A stretch of DNA of 11,060 nt from Candidatus Falkowbacteria bacterium CG10_big_fil_rev_8_21_14_0_10_39_9 (GTDB taxonomy: Bacteria; Patescibacteriota; Patescibacteriia; Patescibacteriales; UBA12465), in assembly GCA_002778645.1 (NCBI GenBank), contig PFAQ01000038.1:7644-18703 (forward strand), written 5' to 3'. The translations under genes and the position numbers were made by a program. Position 1 is the first letter of the stretch. Each line of letters opens with the position of its first letter. Under the pieces are notes generated by a model. It ran no database searches, was not told the DNA's origin, and was given only the letters and a program-made list of their open reading frames with translations. Of the stretch, positions 1-6,319 are shown one piece after another.

Positions 1-925
1 CGTTCAACTTACAAGCTCTTTCCAGTAAACGAGAGTGTAAATAGAAAACATCGCCGGGATAAGCTTCTCGTCCTGGTGGGCGACGGAGTAATAAAGAAAT
101 TTCACGATAAGCTACGGCGTGTTTAGATAAGTCGTCGTAAATAATCAACACATCTTCACCTTGATCTAAAAAGTATTCGGCTATAGCACAACCGGTATAA
201 GGCGCGATGTATAATAAGGAAGCGGAATTGGAAGCACCAGCTAAAACGATAGTGGTATATTCCATGGCTCCTGCCTCTTCTAATTTAGCCACAATATTGG
301 CAATTTTGGATTCTTTCTGACCAATTGCCACATAAATACATTTCATATTCTGGCCTTTTTGATTGATGATAGTGTCAATCGCAATCGCGGTTTTACCAAT
401 TTGACGATCACCGATAATGAGCTCTCTTTGACCACGACCAATTGGAATCATGGCGTCAATCGCTTTAATACCAGTCTGAACCGGTTGTTTAACAGGAGCC
501 CGGGTAATAACACCAGGAGCAATCTTTTCTACCGGATAGAATTTAGCCGCTTCAATTTGGCCTTTGCCATCAACTGGAGCGCCAAGAGGATCAACTACGC
601 GACCAACTAGATTAGGACCAACTGGAACTTCCAAAATTCTCTTGGTGCAAACCACTTCATCACCTTCTTTAATCACGGTAAATTCACCCAAGATAATGGC
701 TCCAACCAAATTCTCTTCCAAATTTAAGGCCACGCCCACAATTTCTTGACCACCGGATTTAAACAGTAGAATCTCAGACATCATGGCATCGGATAATCCT
801 GATACCAAAGCAATACCGTCAGAAACTTTCAAAACTCGACCCACGGTCTGTTCTTTAGCCTCCGCCTGAAAACCAGCAATACGGTCTTTCAATTGTTCAA
901 TGATAAAATCTTTCGTAGTTGACAT
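1..925 (-). CDS. atpA: F1Fo ATP synthase subunit alpha, 3' end off the window
   Basis: Alpha subunit of the catalytic F1 hexamer, which carries the non-catalytic nucleotide sites and works with beta in ATP synthesis or hydrolysis. The first 308 residues are visible, roughly 60% of the usual 500 or so. The order is canonical: an N-terminal beta-barrel (about residues 25-95), a P-loop GDRQIGKT at 172-179, a Walker B region IIYDDLSKHA around 261-270, then RRPPGREAYPGDVFYLHSR at 281-299, typical of alpha. The P-loop has Ile176 where alpha subunits usually have Thr (GDRQTGKT); Gly, Lys and Thr are intact, so binding should be kept. The start ATG at 925 gives the normal alpha N-terminus. Its leader is A/T only, with no Shine-Dalgarno sequence. 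It follows atpH by 33 bases, the usual order; gamma, beta and epsilon are expected beyond the left edge. Identity is certain. Confidence 0.98.
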   Translation of the reverse strand, partial: MSTTKDFIIEQLKDRIAGFQAEAKEQTVGRVLKVSDGIALVSGLSDAMMSEILLFKSGGQEIVGVALNLEENLVGAIILGEFTVIKEGDEVVCTKRILEVPVGPNLVGRVVDPLGAPVDGKGQIEAAKFYPVEKIAPGVITRAPVKQPVQTGIKAIDAMIPIGRGQRELIIGDRQIGKTAIAIDTIINQKGQNMKCIYVAIGQKESKIANIVAKLEEAGAMEYTTIVLAGASNSASLLYIAPYTGCAIAEYFLDQGEDVLIIYDDLSKHAVAYREISLLLRRPPGREAYPGDVFYLHSRLLERACKLN

Positions 926-958
926 ATATTTTTTATATTTTATTTTTATGTAAAATTA

Positions 959-1360
959 TTATTTATTCATGGAATTTTTTAAGTCCACCAAATTCTGTTT
1001 CAAACTGGCATCTAGCACCCGATCTTCATAGCGCAAAACGAAACCACCTAAAATAGTCGTATCAACTTTCTCTGTCAAAACTATTTTTTTGGCGCCGGTT
1101 CTAGTTTGTAAATATTTTTCTAATTCACTTCTAACATCAGTCGAAATAGCTCTGGCTCCGGTAAATTCTACTGCTAACTCTCCCTGGGATTTATCCCAAA
1201 GCTTAGAAAAAATAGCTAAAATAGCGTCCAGTCGATTTAGATCAAGATTCTCTCTCATAATTATAGCAAAATTATCCAAACTGGATCTACCCTCAGATTC
1301 ACTTTGAGAAGAAACCGCCAGCAGCAAACTTTCAGCATATTGTCGATCGGAAATTTTCAT
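959..1360 (-). CDS. atpH: F1Fo ATP synthase subunit delta (OSCP), short form
   Basis: Delta subunit, which joins the top of F1 to the peripheral stalk made by subunit b. It has 133 residues, against roughly 175-180 in most bacteria. The N-terminus (ISDRQYAESLLLAV, residues 3-16) matches the family's first helix. The C-terminal domain is well preserved: ARAISTDVRSELEKYL (69-84), then TTILGGFVLRYEDRVLDASL around 100-119, the signature of the family. The missing 40 or so residues therefore come from the N-terminal helical bundle that grips alpha. The ATG at 1360 lies only 2 bases after the atpF stop, so the two are probably translationally coupled; no Shine-Dalgarno is visible. Identity is strong from motif and position between atpF and atpA. 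Confidence 0.93.
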   Translation of the reverse strand: MKISDRQYAESLLLAVSSQSESEGRSSLDNFAIIMRENLDLNRLDAILAIFSKLWDKSQGELAVEFTGARAISTDVRSELEKYLQTRTGAKKIVLTEKVDTTILGGFVLRYEDRVLDASLKQNLVDLKNSMNK

Positions 1361-1362
1361 AA

Positions 1363-1854
1363 CTATTTTTTAATTATCCCCTCAATTAATTCCTTATCTT
1401 TACTATCAGTCATCTTTTCTTTTAACACCTTTTCGACAGCGATTACTACTAAACTAGCAATCTCTTGCTTCAATTCTTTGAGTGATTCTTCTTTGTCCGA
1501 AGCTATTTTAGCTTTCTCACCAGCAATAATGGTCGCCACTTCCGCCTTCGTCTTTTCAATTAATTTTCGTTTGTTATCTTCCGCTGCCTGATTAGCTTTT
1601 TCGACAATGGCTAAAGCATCTTTTTTAGCTTCATTTAAAATACTGGTCTGCTCTACACTGGTTTCAGCCAATTTCTTTTCCACCGCCCTAGCATCTTCCA
1701 AACTCTTCTCAATTGTCACCGTTCGCTCTTGCATGATTTTAGCAATTGGTTTGAAGGCGAAGCGATATAGCACAAAAAAGATAATGGCAAAATTAACTAA
1801 TTGAGCTAGAAATAATTTGAGATCGATGTGAAAAATAGAGACTAAGGATTCCAT
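1363..1854 (-). CDS. atpF: F1Fo ATP synthase subunit b
   Basis: Subunit b forms the peripheral stalk that holds F1 still against the rotating c ring. The 163 residues are a normal length. Residues 12-34 are a hydrophobic membrane helix (LKLFLAQLVNFAIIFFVLYR), followed by the family motif FKPIAKIMQER at 34-44. A long charged Ala/Glu/Lys-rich helix then runs to about residue 147, as expected for the coiled-coil dimer. There is only one atpF copy here and no b' gene, so a b homodimer is inferred. An in-frame TAA a few codons upstream supports the ATG at 1854. The leader is A/T-rich without a Shine-Dalgarno. The gene sits 68 bases after atpE, a gap that holds a hairpin, and 2 bases before atpH. 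Confidence 0.96.
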   Translation of the reverse strand: MESLVSIFHIDLKLFLAQLVNFAIIFFVLYRFAFKPIAKIMQERTVTIEKSLEDARAVEKKLAETSVEQTSILNEAKKDALAIVEKANQAAEDNKRKLIEKTKAEVATIIAGEKAKIASDKEESLKELKQEIASLVVIAVEKVLKEKMTDSKDKELIEGIIKK

Positions 1855-1891
1855 ATAAAAAATAATAATTAATTAGATAATAATTTCACCT

Positions 1892-1911
1892 CTGCTCCTA
1901 AACTGGAGCAG
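1892..1911 (-). other. Intercistronic hairpin between atpE and atpF
   Basis: CTGCTCC (1892-1898) pairs perfectly with GGAGCAG (1905-1911) around a 6-base loop, 13 bases after the atpE stop on the transcribed strand. The downstream sequence is AGGTGAAATT, not a T-run, so it is not a typical terminator. A stem here could protect the 3' end of the atpI-atpB-atpE message or partly limit readthrough, which would help make the c subunit in excess. The pairing is seen directly; the role is inference. Confidence 0.55.
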
Positions 1912-1923
1912 TTCGTCAAACTA

Positions 1924-2136
1924 CTATTTGATACTGAAAGCGATAACTAACGCATAAATAGCGATAGCTTCAGCGAACGCACAGGCCAGTAACATTGGCA
2001 CTAAAATTTTGCTGGAAGCTTCCGGATTACGACCAATCGCTTCCATGGCTTTAGCACCAATAAGACCGATACCTAAACCGGTTCCAATAGAGCCCAAGCC
2101 GATAGCCAGAGCCTTTGCTAACATCACATTTTCCAT
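1924..2136 (-). CDS. atpE: F1Fo ATP synthase subunit c
   Basis: Subunit c, the small two-helix proteolipid that forms the rotating ion-carrying ring of Fo. It has 70 residues with helix 1 rich in spaced glycines (G13, G15, G18, G20, G22, G24, G27), a polar loop RNPE at 36-39 that contacts the central stalk, and helix 2 with the ion-binding carboxylate Glu56 in ACAFAEAIAIYALV. Sodium-type rings usually have Gln in helix 1 and Ser/Thr next to the Glu. Here Ile23 and Ala57 occupy those places, so proton coupling is inferred. The stop is TAG, one of only two in the window. It starts 44 bases after atpB, with no Shine-Dalgarno, which is notable because c must be made in the highest amount. Confidence 0.97.
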   Translation of the reverse strand: MENVMLAKALAIGLGSIGTGLGIGLIGAKAMEAIGRNPEASSKILVPMLLACAFAEAIAIYALVIAFSIK

Positions 2137-2180
2137 AGTGTTATTAATAAATTATTTAATTTATATAAATTGACCTTTAA

Positions 2181-2996
2181 TTAATGTTCTTCGGCAGTAG
2201 TGGCAATCGATAGATATATCAAAACTAAAATCGAAAAGATTAACGCCTGGATTAAGCCCACAATCACTTCCAGAAACATAAATGGTAGGGGTAAGCCAAA
2301 GGCTAGAATGGCCGACATTGATGCCAAGAGAACTTCTCCAGCAAAAATATTACCGAACAACCGGAAGGAGAGACTAGCTACCTTAGCCAACTCACCCACA
2401 ATTTCAATCAAACCGACAAAAAACTTAATCGGATTAACCAATAAAATAGTGGGGTCTTTCAGAATCTTCTTGGAAATTTCTAATAAAATTTTGAAATTAA
2501 GGAACTTGTTTAAATACTTCCACCAGCCCAGGGCTATAACCCCCATCACATGACTCGCCACTACAGCTAAAGCTGCTAGAGCTAAGGTGGTATTCAAATC
2601 GGCTGTCGCGCCTCTAAAATATGGAATAAATAATTGTTGCTCTCCTTCTCTGACAATCTGGCCAATGGAACCGACTCCTGGTAAAAGACCCATCCAATTA
2701 TTAATCAAAATAAAGAAAAAGAAAGCTAAAACAAACGGCGCAAATTGCAAAGTCTTTTTGCGATTACCAGTCACCGAGTCAAAGATCCCGAAGAAAGCTT
2801 CAAATACCATCTCTAAAGCATTCTGCAAACCCCGGGGCACCTTGTTAATCTTACCCTTCAAAGACCAAGCTAAAGTGACCACAATAATCACCACTAACCA
2901 GGAATTGATCATGGAGTTGGTAATCGGAAATTGACCGACATGAAAAACCGGTTCGGCATAGAGAGTATTTTCGTGTAAAACTTGTTCTTCACCCAT
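2181..2996 (-). CDS. atpB: F1Fo ATP synthase subunit a
   Basis: Subunit a supplies the two half-channels through which ions reach the c ring. The 271 residues are a normal length, with several hydrophobic helices (about 31-45, 84-105, 135-157, 187-205, 212-232, 236-265). The essential arginine is Arg212 in ASLSFRLFGNIFAGEVLL, and the last helix has GLIQALIFSILVLIYLSIA with Gln250, both hallmarks of the family. Residues 130-140 (ATADLNTTLAL) match the conserved Asn/Thr segment before the third helix. The C-terminus ends in the usual acidic/His tail (TAEEH). The ATG at 2996 is one base beyond the atpI stop, indicating coupled translation. Confidence 0.98.
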   Translation of the reverse strand: MGEEQVLHENTLYAEPVFHVGQFPITNSMINSWLVVIIVVTLAWSLKGKINKVPRGLQNALEMVFEAFFGIFDSVTGNRKKTLQFAPFVLAFFFFILINNWMGLLPGVGSIGQIVREGEQQLFIPYFRGATADLNTTLALAALAVVASHVMGVIALGWWKYLNKFLNFKILLEISKKILKDPTILLVNPIKFFVGLIEIVGELAKVASLSFRLFGNIFAGEVLLASMSAILAFGLPLPFMFLEVIVGLIQALIFSILVLIYLSIATTAEEH

Positions 2997-2997
2997 A

Positions 2998-3240
2998 TTA
3001 TTTACGCTTTTCTATTTTTTTATATTCTTCTAAGGTGTTTTTTACCAATCCAATCATCGAAATGACAAATGATAAACCGACAATAATCAGAAACCAACGC
3101 GGTTCAGTGCCATATTTCCGATCTAACCATCGACCCAGTAAAGCTCCGAGTAAAACCGGAAAAACGATCCAGGCCGAAAGCCGACTAAACATTTTCAGAG
3201 GCTCCACCCAATAATTTTTATCCAATTTCTTCTCTGCCAT
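2998..3240 (-). CDS. atpI: AtpI/AtpZ-like small membrane protein of the ATP synthase operon
   Basis: First gene of the ATP synthase operon. From ATG 3240 it encodes about 80 residues (MAEKKLDKNYW...). It has a short basic N-terminus, a helix with LSAWIVFPVLLGALLGRWLD, a polar turn (RKYGTEPRW), a second helix (FLIIVGLSFVISMIGLV) and a charged tail ending KKIEKRK. The pattern GALLGRWLDRKYGTEP is typical of the AtpI/AtpZ family that precedes atpB and has been linked to c-ring assembly or Mg2+ transport; the role here is inferred. An in-frame ATG at 3267 would add nine residues (MALVLFGVY) and has AAGGG 2 bases before it. I prefer 3240 because homologues begin with a charged cytoplasmic tail, but the start is unsettled. 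The atpI versus atpZ subfamily is not settled either. Confidence 0.82.
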   Translation of the reverse strand: MAEKKLDKNYWVEPLKMFSRLSAWIVFPVLLGALLGRWLDRKYGTEPRWFLIIVGLSFVISMIGLVKNTLEEYKKIEKRK

Positions 3241-3310
3241 ATAAACACCAAATAAAACAAGAGCCATTGCCCTTGATCAGCTAACCAAACCAAGTTTTTA
3301 TTAACTTCTT

Positions 3311-3340
3311 ATTATATGGTCACATACCCAAAAAAGTCAA
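3311..3340 (-). promoter_or_regulatory. Sigma-70-type promoter of the ATP synthase operon
   Basis: On the minus strand, TTGACT (3335-3340) and TATAAT (3311-3316) are separated by 18 bases. The -10 is a perfect consensus and the -35 differs by one base. Transcription would start near 3304, giving a leader of about 35-65 bases depending on the atpI start. It lies just downstream of the terminator of the preceding gene, so the atp operon seems to be an independent unit. Confidence 0.82.
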
Positions 3341-3388
3341 GGGTGAGCCAAAATCAAAAACTGGGATAAAGCCGAGTAAATTGGGGCT

Positions 3389-3402
3389 AATTAGACCTAA
3401 TT
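3389..3402. repeat. Short interrupted palindrome upstream of the atp promoter
   Basis: AATTAG (3389-3394) and CTAATT (3397-3402) are inverted copies with a 2-base centre, about 50 bases upstream of the -35 box. It could be a binding site for a regulator of the atp operon, but in AT-rich DNA such a match can easily arise by chance. Confidence 0.25.
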
Positions 3403-3411
3403 TAACCAAAT

Positions 3412-3437
3412 AAAAAAGGCTGATTGATTTCAGCCTT
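3412..3437 (-). terminator. Intrinsic terminator of the 105-residue unknown gene
   Basis: On the minus strand an 8-bp stem, AAGGCTGA against TCAGCCTT (3416-3423 with 3430-3437) with a 6-base loop, runs directly into TTTTTT (complement of 3412-3417). It lies about 40 bases after the stop of the gene ending at 3475. The plus strand also has T-rich sequence after the stem, so it may work both ways. It separates that gene from the atp promoter. Confidence 0.88.
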
Positions 3438-3474
3438 CTTTTAAGAGTTTGATTTTTTATCAGGATTACGATTA

Positions 3475-3792
3475 TTAATCGCGATAAAATTTGTGTTTTT
3501 TCTCATGGAAACTGCTTGTTTCCAAGAACAAATAAATTTCTTTATCACCAAGCTTCATAACTCCGGCCCGATAATATTCGAAATTCAGCTTTGGCGCAAT
3601 TTCTTCAGAGAAAACCAATTTTCTGGAAGCCTTTTGACTTAAAATGATAGTCGGGCTCAGAACTAAATTGAGGATCGCTGGAGTAATAGAGAAACAGTCA
3701 ATATTTACCACACTTAGATTGGTGCGGATGTTGATAATATAAGGTATTTTGGTTATACTTGGGATTTGGATTGACTCACTAATGTTACACAT
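3475..3792 (-). CDS. Unrecognised 105-residue protein, single-gene transcription unit
   Basis: I do not recognise this protein. It has 105 residues, no signal peptide or membrane helix, and two cysteines (Cys2, Cys33). The N-terminal two-thirds alternates short hydrophobic runs (IPYIINIRTNLSVVNID, ITPAILNLVLSPTIIL) that look like beta strands. The C-terminal third is more charged and ends in a basic tail (FHEKKHKFYRD). The segment YYRAGVMKLGDKEIYLFLE could be a beta hairpin. It is framed by a near-consensus promoter, a perfect AGGAGG ribosome site and an intrinsic terminator, so it is almost certainly a real gene transcribed alone and probably well translated. It lies between the chaperone cluster and the atp operon with no clear link to either. 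The start is fixed by the ribosome site 8 bases upstream of ATG 3792. Confidence 0.85.
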   Translation of the reverse strand: MCNISESIQIPSITKIPYIINIRTNLSVVNIDCFSITPAILNLVLSPTIILSQKASRKLVFSEEIAPKLNFEYYRAGVMKLGDKEIYLFLETSSFHEKKHKFYRD

Positions 3793-3800
3793 ACGTTGGT

Positions 3801-3806
3801 CCTCCT
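3801..3806 (-). promoter_or_regulatory. Consensus Shine-Dalgarno AGGAGG, the only one in the window
   Basis: AGGAGG on the minus strand ends 8 bases before ATG 3792. None of the other starts in the window has a comparable site; most are preceded only by A/T-rich sequence. Confidence 0.85.
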
Positions 3807-3844
3807 ATATTATTTGGTTAAATTATTAAGAACTATCTAAAAGA

Positions 3845-3873
3845 ATTGTAGCATAATTTCTAATTTACGTCAA
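3845..3873 (-). promoter_or_regulatory. Sigma-70-type promoter of the 105-residue unknown gene
   Basis: On the minus strand TTGACG (3868-3873) and TACAAT (3845-3850) are 17 bases apart, the optimal spacing, each one base from consensus. Transcription would begin near 3838, leaving a leader of about 46 bases that contains the AGGAGG site. A tandem ATTGATT pair abuts the upstream side of the -35 box (about 3873-3886). Confidence 0.82.
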
Positions 3874-3949
3874 TTGATTATTGATTTAATTAGTAATGTT
3901 AGCCATATTATATTGATTAATCTGGGCCCGATCAGCAGAAAACCAATAT

Positions 3950-3970
3950 AAAAGCCCATCTAACAATGGG
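3950..3970 (-). terminator. Weak candidate terminator at the end of the chaperone cluster
   Basis: On the minus strand CCCAT and ATGGG (3966-3970 with 3955-3959) form a 5-bp stem with a 6-base loop, followed by CTTTTATATT. It lies 24 bases after the stop of the gene ending at 3995. The stem is short and the T-run brief, so termination would be partial at best. The plus strand also has T-rich sequence after the stem. Confidence 0.45.
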
Positions 3971-3994
3971 ATTTTGTTTTTGTTTAAAAATTAA

Positions 3995-4339
3995 TTACCG
4001 AGACAGCGCCTCTAAACTCCCATAATCTTTTTCTGGCAGCCACTTCTCTCCAACCTTTCCCTTTATAAAACCACCGTAGAGATAAAGGCTATTATTTGTC
4101 TCTAACTTATCCATCAATTCACTGAGATATTTAAAAATTTCTGCTTCCGCTCTCTTGGTTATAATAAAATCACCCTCACAAAAATATAAACCATCCCTGC
4201 CGACAAAGACCATAGTAATGCCATTTAAATCTTTATCAATATCGGCTCCCAATAATTTTTTCGATTTCAGCCAATCACGATGAGAGAGGCTGCTGTTGAT
4301 AGAAGCAAGATATAACTCATCATTTATAATTGCAAACAT
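3995..4339 (-). CDS. Unrecognised 114-residue protein downstream of tatD
   Basis: I do not recognise this protein. From ATG 4339 it has 114 residues and looks soluble and mixed alpha/beta: FAIINDELYLASI (2-14), HRDWLKSKKLLGADI (20-34), a strand pair ITMVFVGRDGLYFCEGDF (41-58), a helix EAEIFKYLSELMDKLE (65-80), then LYLYGGFIKGKVGEKWLP (86-102). The reading frame stays open upstream of this ATG for 13 more plausible codons (NKFAEAEFHQSRR). It then meets TAA (4379-4381) and, two codons further up, an ATG at 4385-4387 only 9 bases after the tatD stop. No ATG, GTG or TTG lies between the TAA and 4339. Either the protein starts at 4339 or its true N-terminus is interrupted by a nonsense codon. No Shine-Dalgarno precedes either ATG. 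It is probably co-transcribed with tatD. Confidence 0.72.
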   Translation of the reverse strand: MFAIINDELYLASINSSLSHRDWLKSKKLLGADIDKDLNGITMVFVGRDGLYFCEGDFIITKRAEAEIFKYLSELMDKLETNNSLYLYGGFIKGKVGEKWLPEKDYGSLEALSR

Positions 4340-4396
4340 GCGACGACTTTGGTGAAATTCGGCTTCGGCAAATTTATTTTATTCCATATAAGAAGA

Positions 4397-5245
4397 TTAA
4401 AGTCCGAATACCCTCTGGGCATTAGCAAAAGTTCTATCTTCAACCTCTTTATTAGTAAGGCCTTTGAGTTGAGCAATTTTTTCGGCGACATATTTTACAT
4501 AGATCGGCTCATTCCGCTTCCCCCGGAATAGCACTGGGGCCATATAGGGTGAATCGGTTTCAATCATAATTTTTTCGAGCGGGAAATTTTTAATCACCTC
4601 ATCCCAGTTTTTAGCAAAGGTAATCAGTCCCGTAAAAGAAATCATTAGATTCAATTCTTGGTATTGAGCCGCTAGTTTTTCATCGCCCGAGAAACAATGG
4701 ATCACGCCCCATTCACGCTTTTGGTCAGTCTTATATTGCTCATAAAAGTCAGTTAATAAAGGCAAAAGGTCATCATGGGCTTCCCGACAATGAATAATGA
4801 CCGGTAATTTCAAATTATGAGCTAAGAGTAATAATTCTTTAAGTACTTGCTGTTGATGGAGTTTAACTTCCGGAATATTCTTATCCTCTGGCAAATGATA
4901 ATAATCTAAACCAATTTCACCAATCGCCACTACCTTTTTATTGTTATGTGCCAGGTTATAATAATATTCATAATTAAAAGCTTCAGCGTGACTCTCAAAT
5001 TCATACTTCCCTTCGGCACTATCATTTTTGACGGAGATATCTTCCAAGTGAATGGGATGCAGACCAATAGCGGCATAGACTCCACTGTCATATTTGTTGG
5101 CATACTCTACGGCCCTCTTCGAAGTCTTCTGTTCTGAGCCCACCAAAATCATCTGAGTATTGTCAGCTAGTGATCGGCTAATTACTTCATCGGCGTCTTC
5201 TTTGAAGTCTTTAAAATTTAAATGGCAATGAGTATCGATATACAT
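4397..5245 (-). CDS. tatD: TatD-family metal-dependent deoxyribonuclease
   Basis: TatD-type hydrolase of the amidohydrolase superfamily, a cytoplasmic metal-dependent 3'-5' DNase linked to DNA repair and DNA turnover. The 282 residues cover the full TIM barrel. Metal ligands are visible in order: His6 and His8 in DTHCHL, Glu110 in GEIGLDYY, His152 in IHCREA, His183 in HCFSG, and Asp231 in ETDSPYMAP. The segment AAIGLHP (58-64) is also typical. A stretch at about 72-99 (charged, then Tyr-rich) is a little longer than in many relatives and probably a surface loop. It starts 3 bases after the dnaJ stop with no Shine-Dalgarno, so coupled translation from dnaJ is likely. This placement need not imply a chaperone role. 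Confidence 0.96.
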   Translation of the reverse strand: MYIDTHCHLNFKDFKEDADEVISRSLADNTQMILVGSEQKTSKRAVEYANKYDSGVYAAIGLHPIHLEDISVKNDSAEGKYEFESHAEAFNYEYYYNLAHNNKKVVAIGEIGLDYYHLPEDKNIPEVKLHQQQVLKELLLLAHNLKLPVIIHCREAHDDLLPLLTDFYEQYKTDQKREWGVIHCFSGDEKLAAQYQELNLMISFTGLITFAKNWDEVIKNFPLEKIMIETDSPYMAPVLFRGKRNEPIYVKYVAEKIAQLKGLTNKEVEDRTFANAQRVFGL

Positions 5246-5248
5246 AGA

Positions 5249-6316
5249 TTAGATATTAATTTCCTCCATTATTTTTTGCTCTTTTTTGCTTAGTCCTTTT
5301 GGAATTTTGACAGTGACTTCCACTAAATGATCACCCCGGGAACGACTGTTTAATATCGGGATGCCTTTATCTTTCAAGCGAAAAACAGTTCCCGACTGAG
5401 TGCCTTCGGGAATTTTCAAAGTTAATTTACCCTCAACTGTTTCCACTTCAATCTTGTCTCCCAGGATTGCCTGCTTGACGCCAATCGTTTCTTTGGTGTG
5501 GATATCATAACCAGAGCGAACAAATTTCTTGCTCGGAATAACTTTAATTCGTAAAAACAAATCACCCAACTCGCTGCCTTTAGCACCAGCATCTCCCTGA
5601 CCAGACAAGCGAATAGATTCTCCCGTGTTAATACCGGCTGGGATTTTGACCTTGAGTTCAGTCTCTGCTTGTTTGACACCATTACCACTGCAAACGTGGC
5701 ATTTCTCACTATATTTCTGGCCTTCACCATGACAAGAGGGGCAGACTGACTCGACTCGCATGCTACCTAAAATAGTTCTTTGAATTTGAGCAATTTTACC
5801 CTGGCCTTTACAAGTGGGACAAGTTTCCACCTTAGATCCCGGTTCAGCGCCATTACCCTGACAATGAGAACAAGTAGCTGAGCGATGAAAATGAATAGCT
5901 TTCTCAATGCCAAAAACGGCTTCCATAAAATCCAGAGTGACTAGCATTTCCAAATCACGGCCGCGAGTGCGTTGTTGACTTCTACCCCGACCGCCACCAA
6001 AACCAAAAATATCACCCATGCCGCCGAAGATGTCGCCTAAGTCGCCGAAATCAAAATCCGAGCCAGAGAAATTCTGCCATTGTCCCGCGCCACCACCAGC
6101 CTGACCATTCTGAAAGCTAGAACCGAATTGATCATACTGGCGACGCTTCTCCGCATTACCTAAAACTTGGTAAGCCTCATTAGCCTCCTTAAACTTAGCT
6201 TCATTGCCGCCCTTGTCGGGGTGATGCTCATGAGCTAATTTGCGGAAGGCAGTTTTTATTTCATCCGGAGTCGCTGATTTATCAACGCCCAGAGTTTTGT
6301 AATAGTCTTTATTCAT
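5249..6316 (-). CDS. dnaJ: Chaperone DnaJ (Hsp40)
   Basis: DnaJ delivers unfolded clients to DnaK and stimulates its ATPase. The 355 residues show the full type I layout. The J domain is at 4-65 with the essential HPD at 32-34. A Gly/Phe-rich linker follows (about 67-115, including GDLGDIFGGMGDIFGFGGG). The zinc-binding domain has four CxxCxGxG repeats starting at Cys149, Cys166, Cys192 and Cys206. The C-terminal substrate-binding domains run to residue 355, with GDLFLRIKV and GDHLVEVTVKIP as expected. All eight zinc-binding cysteines are present. It begins 3 bases after the metallopeptidase-like gene and ends 3 bases before tatD, so the three genes are tightly coupled. The ATG at 6316 gives the normal N-terminus (NKDYYKTLGV). 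Confidence 0.98.
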   Translation of the reverse strand: MNKDYYKTLGVDKSATPDEIKTAFRKLAHEHHPDKGGNEAKFKEANEAYQVLGNAEKRRQYDQFGSSFQNGQAGGGAGQWQNFSGSDFDFGDLGDIFGGMGDIFGFGGGRGRSQQRTRGRDLEMLVTLDFMEAVFGIEKAIHFHRSATCSHCQGNGAEPGSKVETCPTCKGQGKIAQIQRTILGSMRVESVCPSCHGEGQKYSEKCHVCSGNGVKQAETELKVKIPAGINTGESIRLSGQGDAGAKGSELGDLFLRIKVIPSKKFVRSGYDIHTKETIGVKQAILGDKIEVETVEGKLTLKIPEGTQSGTVFRLKDKGIPILNSRSRGDHLVEVTVKIPKGLSKKEQKIMEEINI

Positions 6317-6319
6317 AAT

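Noticed and set aside
359..749. Plus-strand open frames inside atpA
   Set aside because: They lie opposite a highly conserved coding region, have low-complexity Ser/Thr/Asn-rich products and no ribosome site. They are shadows, as are the other plus-strand frames (for example 2200-2553, 7644-7944, 10417-10740).
2137..2180. Self-complementary AATTTATATAAATT between atpB and atpE
   Set aside because: It consists only of A and T in a gap that is nearly all A/T, so a palindrome of this kind is expected by chance and has no other supporting signal.
5422..5730. Minus-strand open frame overlapping dnaJ in another frame
   Set aside because: It lies wholly within the conserved zinc-finger and C-terminal coding region of dnaJ and its product has no recognisable features. 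The same holds for the frames at 8369-8572 (in dnaK) and 9607-9804 (in hsp20).
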